Of a stretch of 28,676 nucleotides of DNA, positions 1-6,653 are shown piece by piece; positions within the stretch are counted from its first letter, which is position 1, and each line of letters opens with the position of its first letter. The stretch is from Anaerolineae bacterium (lineage in GTDB: Bacteria; Chloroflexota; Anaerolineae; Anaerolineales; Villigracilaceae), in assembly GCA_017303735.1 (NCBI GenBank), contig JAFLCF010000036.1:1-28676 (forward strand). Direction: 5' to 3'. The notes under the pieces are model-generated. The model was not told the DNA's origin. It ran no database searches and saw nothing but the letters and a program-made list of their open reading frames with translations. The position numbers and the translations under genes are program-made.

Positions 1-25
1 TTTGGTTAATATCCCCGAAATTAAA

Positions 26-66
26 TAGCAATGTCCAGGGTGAGGGGGGCACCCTGGACATTGCTA
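26..66. terminator. Long perfect hairpin, likely bidirectional terminator
   Basis: A 17-bp perfect inverted repeat (arms 26-42 and 50-66) encloses a 7-nt loop of one A and six G. It is flanked by AT-rich sequence but has no clean T-run on either side. It probably ends transcription of a gene to the left of the window. A short palindromic intergenic repeat is the alternative. From 67 to about 300 no gene is convincing; short open frames there lack ribosome sites and family resemblance. Confidence 0.6.
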
Positions 67-302
67 ATCACTATTTTACCAAAACTATTAAAAAGTGCAA
101 TAGCCAATTTTGTGGATTTTGTAAACTCAACATGCCGGGTGGGCACAGATCGAAGCGCTGATTCAGGTCGGGGCGCAGAGAGAAGCGGGAGCTTTGTCAT
201 GAATTTTCAGTCGGCTTACAGTTACAAAAAACAGTTGCACTCCCCATCAAAACTGGGTAAGATAAATGTGCCATGAATGGATTTCTGGCTATACAGCTCT
301 TC

Positions 303-365
303 GGCATATTGATGCCATAGGTCAGTCCGCCTGATGGGTACACGCGTACCTGTCAGGCTTTTTTT
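303..365 (+). promoter_or_regulatory. Leader with intrinsic terminator and competing hairpin (putative attenuator)
   Basis: A 13-bp stem (329-341 with 346-358, two G-U pairs, loop 342-345) is followed by seven T (359-365), a textbook intrinsic terminator. It ends only 22 nt before the aminotransferase start at 388. Just upstream, TCAG (322-325) can pair with CTGA (331-334), which would break the left terminator arm. A further small hairpin GGCA/TGCC lies at 303-316. Mutually exclusive hairpins in a leader suggest attenuation of the downstream gene. No known riboswitch consensus, including the T-box, was recognised. A plain terminator for an upstream transcript from within 67-320 is the alternative. 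Confidence 0.55.
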
Positions 366-387
366 ATCCCTATACCAAGGAGTAAGA

Positions 388-1623
388 ATGCAGACACCCT
401 GGGAATATCGCTTCGCCCACCGCACACAAAAAATGGGAAGCTCGGTCATCCGAGAATTGTTGAAGTTCACGGAGCAGCCGGATATTATTTCCTTCGCAGG
501 CGGCTTGCCCGCGCCGGAGGTTTTTCCGGTTGCGCAATTTCAGGAGGCATGCAACCGTGTGCTGACGGAACATGGCGCACAGGCATTGCAATATAGCACC
601 ACCGAAGGGTATCGTCCGCTACGTGAGATGATCGCGCGGCATACCGAACGATATAAGGTATCGGTGACGCCGGAAAATATTATGATCACATCCGGCTCGC
701 AACAGGCACTTGATTTTCTTGGCAGGCTCTTTATCAATCGCGGTGATTACATTGTGGTCGAGTCGCCGACCTATCTCGGTGCATTGCAGGCATGGAATGC
801 CTATGGTGCGCAATATATTTCTGTGCCAGCCGATGAATACGGCATGATCGTGGAAGAACTGGAAGCTGCGCTGCGAGTCGGACCGAAATTTATTTACGTG
901 CTGCCGAATTTTCAGAATCCCTCCGGCTCGACTCTCAGCCTCGAACGCCGGAAGCGCCTGGTTGCGCTTGCAGACCAATACGGCGTCCCGATCATTGAAG
1001 ACGACCCGTACGGTCAACTGCGTTACGATGGCGAGCATCTCCCCTCTGTCGTTTATTTGGATGCGCAGTATCGCAATGACGGCAATCACGAATACACAGG
1101 CAACGTTATTTATTTGAGCACATTCTCGAAACTACTCGCGCCGGGTCTGCGCTTGGCGTGGGTGGTGGCTCCGCCCAAGGTGATCCAACGCCTGGTGATG
1201 ACCAAGCAAGCCGCAGATCTGCATACTTCCAGTTTCAATCAACAAGTGGCGTACGAAGTAGCGAAAGGCGGATTTTTAGATGAGCATGTAAAGGTTATCC
1301 GCGCTACATATAAAGAACGCCGTGATGTGATGCTCGAAATGATGGATGAGATGTTCCCCGCTGAAATGCGCTGGACCAAACCGCAGGGCGGCATGTTCCT
1401 ATGGGGCATGATGCCCGAAGGTGTGGATGCAGCAGAAGTGCTCAAGATCGCCATCGAGCGCAAGGTGGCATTCGTGCCAGGCGCAGCCTTCCACCCGAAC
1501 GGCGGCGGGGCAAACACCATGCGAATCAATTTCTCATACTCGTCACCCGACTTGATAAGGGAAGGCATTACAAGACTCGGCGCAACCTTGAAGGAAGTCT
1601 TGAAGAAGAACGGGTATCACTAA
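388..1623 (+). CDS. PLP-dependent aminotransferase (class I fold, LysN/2-aminoadipate aminotransferase-like)
   Basis: This 411-aa fold-type I aminotransferase transfers an amino group between an amino acid and a 2-oxo acid in the cytoplasm. The sequence shows the N-terminal FAGGLPAPEVFP segment, SGSQQALDFLGR in the cofactor-binding region, NFQNPSG, EDDPYGQLRY, and the Schiff-base lysine K248 in STFSKLLAPGLRLAW. These signatures are typical of the LysN/aromatic/2-aminoadipate branch that also forms the catalytic part of MocR regulators, but no DNA-binding domain is present here. The substrate cannot be fixed from sequence. The start at 388 is preferred because AAGGAG (377-382) lies 5 nt upstream. 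An in-frame ATG at 334 falls inside the terminator hairpin and has no ribosome site. Expression is probably controlled by the leader terminator at 329-365. Confidence 0.9.
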   Translation: MQTPWEYRFAHRTQKMGSSVIRELLKFTEQPDIISFAGGLPAPEVFPVAQFQEACNRVLTEHGAQALQYSTTEGYRPLREMIARHTERYKVSVTPENIMITSGSQQALDFLGRLFINRGDYIVVESPTYLGALQAWNAYGAQYISVPADEYGMIVEELEAALRVGPKFIYVLPNFQNPSGSTLSLERRKRLVALADQYGVPIIEDDPYGQLRYDGEHLPSVVYLDAQYRNDGNHEYTGNVIYLSTFSKLLAPGLRLAWVVAPPKVIQRLVMTKQAADLHTSSFNQQVAYEVAKGGFLDEHVKVIRATYKERRDVMLEMMDEMFPAEMRWTKPQGGMFLWGMMPEGVDAAEVLKIAIERKVAFVPGAAFHPNGGGANTMRINFSYSSPDLIREGITRLGATLKEVLKKNGYH

Positions 1624-1626
1624 ACA

Positions 1627-1663
1627 CACGCTCTCTCAGGGGTTTAGCCCCTGAGAGAGCGTG
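1627..1663. terminator. 16-bp perfect hairpin after aminotransferase gene
   Basis: Arms 1627-1642 and 1648-1663 are perfectly complementary around a 5-nt loop, starting 4 nt after the aminotransferase stop codon. No long T-run follows on the plus strand, but the position fits a terminator or 3' end stabiliser. Confidence 0.7.
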
Positions 1664-1670
1664 AAACATA

Positions 1671-1703
1671 AAAACTTCCGATGCTCATCACATCGGAAGT
1701 TTT
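1671..1703. terminator. Bidirectional intrinsic terminator between convergent genes
   Basis: A 13-bp perfect stem (1671-1683 with 1691-1703) begins with AAAA and ends with TTTT, so each strand has a T-tract. It sits 4 nt beyond the stop of the minus-strand gene ending at 1708 and also serves the plus-strand aminotransferase. Two strong hairpins in 80 bp separate the convergent pair. Confidence 0.85.
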
Positions 1704-1707
1704 CGTT

Positions 1708-2112
1708 TTAGTACTCAACCACTCGTTTCAGAGATTTGGCATTCTTGATCCAGGCTTTGACGTTGCTCAAGCCGGGCATTTGATTGACCTTGTTGAGCTT
1801 GGCATTCGCCTTCGTCATTGCTTCGAGCAGGGCTTCGGGATTGCGTTTGGAAAGTTCCAGCGCCGTATCCACACCTGCGGCTTCGAGCAGGTCAGAATAC
1901 TGCCCGCCAATACCCTTCACGCGGAACAAGTCTGCGCGGTTGACCCATTCGAGAATGGTCTTGGCATCAAAGCCGGTGGCTTTGGCAAGTTCCTGGCGTC
2001 CCTTACGGGTGCCGCCCATTTTCAAAAGTCCGTTCAAGCCGCGGACACCTGCTTTGTTGAGCTTTGCAGCTCTTGCAGGTCCAATTCCTTCGATTCCAAC
2101 TAAAGTAGGCAT
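1708..2112 (-). CDS. DUF4332-type helix-hairpin-helix protein
   Basis: A 134-aa soluble protein with two helix-hairpin-helix-like glycine turns: GIEGIGPARAAKLNKAG near the N-terminus and VKGIGGQYSDLLEAAGVDT in the middle. This arrangement is that of the DUF4332 family, whose members resemble the non-catalytic (HhH)2 regions of DNA repair enzymes. A nucleic-acid-binding role is plausible but not demonstrated. The start MPTLVG is chosen because AAGGAG lies just upstream of it; a start 7 codons earlier overlaps that ribosome site. The gene stands alone, convergent with the aminotransferase gene and ending in a strong terminator. The 240 bp upstream (2113-2352) are AT-rich and hold no gene. Confidence 0.8.
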   Translation of the reverse strand: MPTLVGIEGIGPARAAKLNKAGVRGLNGLLKMGGTRKGRQELAKATGFDAKTILEWVNRADLFRVKGIGGQYSDLLEAAGVDTALELSKRNPEALLEAMTKANAKLNKVNQMPGLSNVKAWIKNAKSLKRVVEY

Positions 2113-2352
2113 ATTATTTTCTCCTTCATACAAAGTATAGCCTCTTCAGGCTCTTTTGTATGGTTTATTAATAAAACAATTATTTCAACATCAAAGGGAG
2201 AGAAGAGTGTGTAAAAAAATATTTGGCTACATGCCACACAAAACCCATTGAGAAAAAAACTAGAAATCTCTGTGGCTTGAATACCAAAGTAACCACTTCT
2301 CCATCAAACAGGTTAAAATTAAAAAAGATTCTTATATGAGTAGGAGCACTAC

Positions 2353-2823
2353 ATGCCCACCATCATTTTCAACGGCAAGACCTACAACAATATTAACGAC
2401 ATGCCCGCGGACGAACGGCAGGCATACGATCAAATGTCGAGCATCTTTTTAGATAAAGACGGCAACGGCATCCCTGATTTTATGGAAGGCAATATCGCCA
2501 TGAACGTAATGAATGCCTCAACCAGCGGATTCGTGATCAACAGCAAAACGTACGCCAGCCTGGATGATATGCCAGAAGACACGCGCAATAAGATGCGCTC
2601 TGCCTTTGATGCTTTGGCAAATGCGGGGCTGGTCTCAAAATCCACTTTTGTTCAAATGTCTGAGACAAAATCTGCCCCGACATCACAACCTGCTCCGCAG
2701 ACCTCCACTGTCATTGAAGAAGAGCGCGGAGGAAATACTTTCACGCTCATCCTCGGCGGCATGGTCCTCTGCTTTGCACTCGCAGCTGTTGCCATGGCTG
2801 TCTTTTATTTGATGAATAGATAG
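2353..2823 (+). CDS. EF-hand-like protein with C-terminal membrane anchor
   Basis: A 156-aa protein of unknown function. The N-terminal part has two copies of a short module: GKTYNNINDMPADERQAYDQM at about 8-28 and KTYASLDDMPEDTRNKMRSAF at about 64-84. Between them lies DKDGNGIPDFMEG (about 35-47), which has the Asp spacing of an EF-hand or dockerin calcium loop. A Ser/Thr/Pro-rich linker (about 104-122) leads to one hydrophobic helix (about 129-153). With no signal peptide it is probably a tail-anchored membrane protein with its modules in the cytoplasm. The start is supported by AGGAG 6 nt upstream. A membrane protein gene begins 4 nt after its stop, so the two are probably co-transcribed. 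A paralogue without the anchor lies at 9642-9977. Confidence 0.75.
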   Translation: MPTIIFNGKTYNNINDMPADERQAYDQMSSIFLDKDGNGIPDFMEGNIAMNVMNASTSGFVINSKTYASLDDMPEDTRNKMRSAFDALANAGLVSKSTFVQMSETKSAPTSQPAPQTSTVIEEERGGNTFTLILGGMVLCFALAAVAMAVFYLMNR

Positions 2824-2827
2824 ATAA

Positions 2828-3166
2828 ATGAAACTCATCCTCATCTATACTCTCATTGCCGGTGTGATCTCTGCATTGACCGCGCCCATCCCCGGCACAT
2901 CTCTTTTATTGACAGCCCTCGAGGTGTACATGATCGTGCATCTCTCGAAAACCCATGAATCAAAACTGGGGCTTAAAGAGATCGGTTACTCTGCCATGGC
3001 GCTCTACGGACTATCGACCGTGCTGAAAGACGCCGCGCTGGAGATCCTCACCTTTGTCCCCGTCATCGGCTGGGGCGCAGAAGTGGTCGTGGCAATGCTC
3101 TTCGTCTTCTTTTTAGGAATGCTGGCAAATCTCTATTTTGGCAGGACAGCCAAAAAGACGGAATAA
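2828..3166 (+). CDS. Small integral membrane protein of unknown function
   Basis: A 112-aa very hydrophobic protein. Likely membrane segments lie at about 3-22 and 27-40, and a long hydrophobic stretch at about 70-104. A small charged segment (SKTHESKLGLKEIG) separates the halves. GTSLLLTALEVYMIVHLSK and the glycine-rich GWGAEVVVAML recall the hydrophobic part of DUF697-type proteins, but this is only a resemblance. The gene starts 4 nt after the stop of the EF-hand-like gene and has no clear Shine-Dalgarno sequence, which suggests translational coupling. The pair ends in the terminator at 3186-3219. Confidence 0.7.
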   Translation: MKLILIYTLIAGVISALTAPIPGTSLLLTALEVYMIVHLSKTHESKLGLKEIGYSAMALYGLSTVLKDAALEILTFVPVIGWGAEVVVAMLFVFFLGMLANLYFGRTAKKTE

Positions 3167-3185
3167 ATCTTTCTACTACAAACAA

Positions 3186-3219
3186 AAAAGAGGCACTGAG
3201 TTTTCTCGGTGCCTCTTTT
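3186..3219. terminator. Bidirectional intrinsic terminator
   Basis: A 15-bp stem (3186-3200 with 3205-3219, one G-U pair) has a TTTT loop, A-tract on the left and T-tract on the right. It lies between convergent genes ending at 3166 (+) and 3235 (-) and can serve both. Confidence 0.9.
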
Positions 3220-3234
3220 GTCATCAACAGAAAT

Positions 3235-3963
3235 TTACGGAAGCGGCGGAACCTTGAGCAGCACACCCACCAGATAACCCGCCATCGCACTGATCGTCCC
3301 GATCAACATCATTTCTGTGCCGCTTCGCATCGGCTTGCCCACCGTCACACGCGCCTTGTAAAACCCGATCGCGAACAAAACCAGCGCCGTCACCAGAACA
3401 GACATCCACATGCTGACAGAGACCGAAAAGAAAAGGAACGGCACGATCGGTACCAGCGAACCGATGATCGCAGAAAGCCCAACCACCCAGGCGGCTTTCA
3501 TCGCCGAGCGGCGGTCAATTGGCGAGAGCTGATGCTCCTCCGCCATCATCACCGCCACCCAAACATCCTTGTTGGCTGTGATCGTATCCACAATACGGTC
3601 GAGCAATTCCCCGCTAAACCCCTTGCCCTCATAAATATCACGGATCTCTTTCTTCTCAAGATTCGGCGCTTCAACAATATGCCGATATTCACGTTCACGC
3701 TCGCTTTGATACAGATCGGCATCGGCGAGTGTGGTCGTAAATGCCACAGCCCCCATCGAAATGGATTCGGCAAAAGTTGTGGCGAGTCCCGCCACCAGCA
3801 CCACGCGCACATCGTTCGTCGCAGCAGCGATCCCCAGCACCACGCCGAGGACGTTGACCAGCCCATCTTGCGCACCCAGAATAAAGTCCGAAAGACCCGA
3901 GCCGCGTTTATGTGGGTCAGTATGAGTATGATGAATTAATTCCTTATGAAGTATGGTATCCAT
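3235..3963 (-). CDS. VIT1/CCC1-family membrane transporter (iron/manganese-type)
   Basis: A 242-aa polytopic membrane protein. The opening SDFILGAQDGLVNVLGVVLGIAAA and the following GLATTFAESISMGAVAF are hallmarks of the VIT1/CCC1 family, which exports Fe2+ or Mn2+ by exchange with protons. A central hydrophilic region (about 90-150) with many Glu and Asp, including EREREYRHIVEAP and MMAEEHQLSP, matches the cytoplasmic metal-binding domain of the family. Three more hydrophobic helices follow. The substrate is inferred from the family. The ATG at 3963 is preferred; an upstream TTG at 3981 is possible, but the hexamer TATGAT ends 6 nt before the ATG, as for a leaderless mRNA. The gene is divergent from the phosphodiesterase gene, with 43 bp between start codons. 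Confidence 0.88.
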   Translation of the reverse strand: MDTILHKELIHHTHTDPHKRGSGLSDFILGAQDGLVNVLGVVLGIAAATNDVRVVLVAGLATTFAESISMGAVAFTTTLADADLYQSEREREYRHIVEAPNLEKKEIRDIYEGKGFSGELLDRIVDTITANKDVWVAVMMAEEHQLSPIDRRSAMKAAWVVGLSAIIGSLVPIVPFLFFSVSVSMWMSVLVTALVLFAIGFYKARVTVGKPMRSGTEMMLIGTISAMAGYLVGVLLKVPPLP

Positions 3964-3969
3964 TTTTTT

Positions 3970-3975
3970 ATCATA
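3970..3975 (-). promoter_or_regulatory. -10 box of a probable leaderless promoter (VIT gene)
   Basis: Read on the minus strand, TATGAT is followed by six A and then the ATG at 3963. No Shine-Dalgarno sequence is present. Initiation about 7 nt downstream of the hexamer would put the 5' end at or beside the start codon. No convincing -35 box was seen. Confidence 0.5.
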
Positions 3976-3994
3976 ATCCAAAAGGGATTGACTT

Positions 3995-4000
3995 TATAAT
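3995..4000 (+). promoter_or_regulatory. -10 box of a probable leaderless promoter (phosphodiesterase gene)
   Basis: A perfect TATAAT ends 6 nt before the ATG at 4007, and the space between has no ribosome-binding sequence. The transcript is expected to begin at the start codon. The -35 region is weak. This promoter and the minus-strand one share the 43-bp divergent gap, so a single regulator bound there could affect both genes. Confidence 0.6.
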
Positions 4001-4006
4001 GGACGA

Positions 4007-5014
4007 ATGTCACGCACTCAATTTATCATTATTCTTTGTCTTGCAGCGTTTGCCTGCCAGATGCCAGCGATTCCGATCCTCGCAACGCAGACCCCAACAC
4101 TATCCCCCACGGCAACCGTTACCTCCACACCGACTCAGACTCTCACACCGACGCCAACTCTTACACCGTCGATGACGCCCACACCCGCGCCTCTCGCCCG
4201 CCGAGTGCTGATCCTCTCCATCGACGGTTTCCGCCCCGATGCCATTCCGCTTGCGCCGATGCCCTTCCTCACTTCACTGTTGATCCGGTCTGCCTACTCG
4301 CTCAATGCACAAACGGTTTACCCCAGTGTGACTCTTGTGGCACACACCTCCATGCTCAGCGGACAATGCCCCGCCAAACACAAAGTGGATTGGAACGACT
4401 ACATCCCCGAGAACGGCTACGCCCAAGTCACTGACTTGTTCGATATTGCCCATGCGGCAGGGATGCAAACCGTGATGTATGTTGGGAAAGAAAAACTGCG
4501 TCAGATCACCGAACCGGAAAGCCTCGATCTATTCAAATACATCAACGACCGCGATCTCGTCATCACCGAAGACCTCATTCAAAGTTTTCCCGCCGATTTT
4601 CGTTTGATGTTCGTTCACTTCCCCACCCCCGATGCGATGGGACACGAATATGGCTGGCTCTCTCCTGAACAACTCAGCGTGCTCTTCCGCGCCGACCAAG
4701 CCATTGAAAAAATTTATACTGAACTCGAAACACGCGGCTTGATGAACGAGACTCTCTTCATCATCACCTCAGACCATGGCGGTCACGCCACCACACACGG
4801 CTCCAGCATGTACGAAGACATGACCATCCCATGGATCGCGTTCGGCGCAGGCATCTTACCGGCGAACCTCAATTCATCCATCACCACAACAGATACCGCC
4901 GCCACCGCCGCCTTCGCCCTCCAGTTAGACATCCCCGCCGAATGGGATGGTGTGCCCGTTTACGAAGCATTCGGTTTACCCATCGAAAAAACATCTATAG
5001 GTTGCAGCAAATAA
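4007..5014 (+). CDS. Secreted type I phosphodiesterase/nucleotide pyrophosphatase (alkaline phosphatase superfamily)
   Basis: A 335-aa exported hydrolase. Residues 6-17 form a hydrophobic signal ending in AFAC, an imperfect lipobox, so it is probably a lipoprotein anchored at C17. Residues about 28-62 are a Thr/Pro/Ser linker. The catalytic domain has the metal and nucleophile pattern of NPP-type enzymes: D73 in SIDGFRPDA, T109 in YPSVTLVAHTSM (predicted nucleophile), D209 and H213 in TPDAMGHEYG, and D256, H257 and H265 in SDHGGHATTHG. Two Zn2+ are expected, with phosphodiester or phosphomonoester substrates outside the membrane; the exact substrate is unknown. A methyltransferase gene starts 26 nt downstream on the same strand. 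The SD-less start behind TATAAT suggests a leaderless mRNA. Confidence 0.88.
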   Translation: MSRTQFIIILCLAAFACQMPAIPILATQTPTLSPTATVTSTPTQTLTPTPTLTPSMTPTPAPLARRVLILSIDGFRPDAIPLAPMPFLTSLLIRSAYSLNAQTVYPSVTLVAHTSMLSGQCPAKHKVDWNDYIPENGYAQVTDLFDIAHAAGMQTVMYVGKEKLRQITEPESLDLFKYINDRDLVITEDLIQSFPADFRLMFVHFPTPDAMGHEYGWLSPEQLSVLFRADQAIEKIYTELETRGLMNETLFIITSDHGGHATTHGSSMYEDMTIPWIAFGAGILPANLNSSITTTDTAATAAFALQLDIPAEWDGVPVYEAFGLPIEKTSIGCSK

Positions 5015-5039
5015 CTATTAAAAATAGAGGTCACTACAT

Positions 5040-5714
5040 ATGGAACGAATTCTCGAACCTGAATTAATGGAAGATATGGAACAGGCACTCGCCTATGCCC
5101 ATGCAGACTTTGCCGCCTCGCATCAACTGCGCGTGACATGGTTCCACGAACGCTTTGGGATGGGAAGTCAGCCCGCCTCGATCCTGGACCTGTGCTGTGG
5201 TGGCGGCGATATGACCTTTCGCTTCGCCCGAGCCTTTCCTCACGCCCACATCATCGCCGTGGACGGTTCGCAAGCCATGCTGGATATTGCTCAAAACGAT
5301 GTGCAAGCCGAGCCAGAACTCGCCAAGCGTATTCAATTTACCAAAGCCTTTTTACCCAGTGCAGACATTCCACAAGGAAACTATGAACTGGTTATGTCTC
5401 ATAGCGCCTTGCATCATTTTCATAATCCGCTGGCACTGTGGGAGACCATCCGCGCACATGCCCGCCCGGGGACGATGGTCTTCGTCTCAGACTTGCAGCG
5501 TGTGGAAAGCGTCGAAGCAGCACAACGCATCGTACGGGAAAGAGCCGGGAACGAACATCCCATTTTGCAGCAGGATTTTGCCGCATCCTTATGTGCCGCA
5601 TTCACTCTTGAAGAAGTCCGCGAGCAACTTAAGACAAGTGTTTTGAACAGCCTGCATGTGGAAGCCGTAGGCGATGTGTACATGCTGATCCACGGCGTAT
5701 TTCAGCCTGAATAA
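5040..5714 (+). CDS. Class I SAM-dependent methyltransferase
   Basis: A 224-aa cytoplasmic methyltransferase with the Rossmann-like fold. Motif I is ILDLCCGGGDMTFRFA (about 48-63). The acidic residue of motif II is in HIIAVDGSQAMLDIA (about 73-87). ELVMSHSALHHFHNP (about 119-133) is the motif IV region, and RPGTMVFVSDLQR (about 142-154) is motif V/VI. The pattern is that of Methyltransf_11/25 enzymes such as UbiE/MenG relatives, but nothing visible fixes the acceptor. AGAGGT precedes the ATG by about 8 nt. The gene follows the phosphodiesterase gene by 26 nt and is probably co-transcribed with it. Nothing notable lies between 5715 and 5792. Confidence 0.85.
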   Translation: MERILEPELMEDMEQALAYAHADFAASHQLRVTWFHERFGMGSQPASILDLCCGGGDMTFRFARAFPHAHIIAVDGSQAMLDIAQNDVQAEPELAKRIQFTKAFLPSADIPQGNYELVMSHSALHHFHNPLALWETIRAHARPGTMVFVSDLQRVESVEAAQRIVRERAGNEHPILQQDFAASLCAAFTLEEVREQLKTSVLNSLHVEAVGDVYMLIHGVFQPE

Positions 5715-5792
5715 GAGGCAGGGCAAAACAAGACGAAATGCGGGCAGGTGGGTTATAAATGTAAATCTTTATAGTTGAAGTTAAACAATGAA

Positions 5793-6434
5793 TTAGCCAC
5801 CAAGGGTGACATCTTGTTCCTTATACCAATCTAATGCTTGAGAAAGATGTTCGGGTTTGAAATCGGGCCAGTATTCATTTACTACATAAAAGTCAGAATA
5901 AACAGATTGTACAGGCAGGAAGCCACTCAATCTCATTCTCCCACCCCATCGTATAATCAAATCTATTCTGGATATTTCAGAAGATTTCAATTGATTTATG
6001 ATCCCTTTTTGGGTATTTTCAACTGATTTTAAATGGCTTAAATCCCATTCCCATCCGTAGTTTACTAAGAAATTTACCTTTACCCCACCCTTACCAAAAG
6101 TTTTCCGTGTAGTAAAAGGAAGTAACTCTTTCGGAAACATATGCGAATCACTATTTCCCACTACCAGTAAATCAGCGTCTTCTTTAGATAGCATTTTCAC
6201 TGCTTGAACGCAAGCATCAGTAAAAGATTTTCTTTGTTCTGTGGGTCTTTTGGTATTATCTATAGTAAACCCATAAGTTGTAATTTCATTGATTCCATAT
6301 TGTTGGCATAGTTTAAAAAGAATTAAACCTGGATCGAGCCCCATTTCATATCCTTTTTCTTTTGGCAGTCTTTTAGATTGCGCCCATCTTCTGTTTCCAT
6401 CAGGAATAATGCCAATATGATTTGGTAATCGCAT
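5793..6434 (-). CDS. Divergent cis-prenyltransferase (UppS-family protein)
   Basis: A 213-aa protein of the undecaprenyl diphosphate synthase family, which condenses isopentenyl diphosphate in cis configuration. NHIGIIPDGNRRWAQ matches the catalytic P-loop, with D12 equivalent to the essential Asp. TYGFTIDNTKRP matches the YAFSSENWxRP segment, VNFLVNYGWEWDL the AxNYGGR region, and LIIRWGGRMRLSGFLPVQSVYSDFY the RTGGExRxSNFLLWQxxYxE motif. The Glu that binds Mg2+ after the two glycines is replaced by R166, and the protein is shorter than the usual 240-260 aa. It may therefore make a short or unusual product rather than C55. AGGAGA precedes the start; a GTG at 6437 is an equal alternative. It is AT-richer than its neighbours and lies downstream of a membrane protein gene on the same strand. 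Confidence 0.85.
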   Translation of the reverse strand: MRLPNHIGIIPDGNRRWAQSKRLPKEKGYEMGLDPGLILFKLCQQYGINEITTYGFTIDNTKRPTEQRKSFTDACVQAVKMLSKEDADLLVVGNSDSHMFPKELLPFTTRKTFGKGGVKVNFLVNYGWEWDLSHLKSVENTQKGIINQLKSSEISRIDLIIRWGGRMRLSGFLPVQSVYSDFYVVNEYWPDFKPEHLSQALDWYKEQDVTLGG

Positions 6435-6653
6435 CACGTCGTCTCCTCATGCTTTTAATTAAATACGATACAACAGAATTCACCTTAGAGTCTTGATTTT
6501 TTGAAGGATATAATTTGTTGTTTAATTAATAGGAAATATGTTTGAACCTTATTTCTTTACTTGAAAATATTTTGCGGGAAAATCGAATTTTGCGGCAATA
6601 GCCATAACAAATAATTTTGATAAGGCAACTTTAAGCTCAAAAATCATATTACT

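Noticed and set aside
31..276. 81-codon frame at the left end
   Set aside because: It starts inside the 17-bp hairpin at 26-66, has no ribosome site and resembles nothing.
100..365. T-box riboswitch upstream of the aminotransferase
   Set aside because: The leader has a terminator and a GGGTACACGCG phrase, but the conserved GGGTGGTACCACG-type core seen at 20756 is absent.
619..1089. 156-codon minus-strand frame within the aminotransferase
   Set aside because: It lies opposite the conserved core of the aminotransferase and is a reading-frame shadow.
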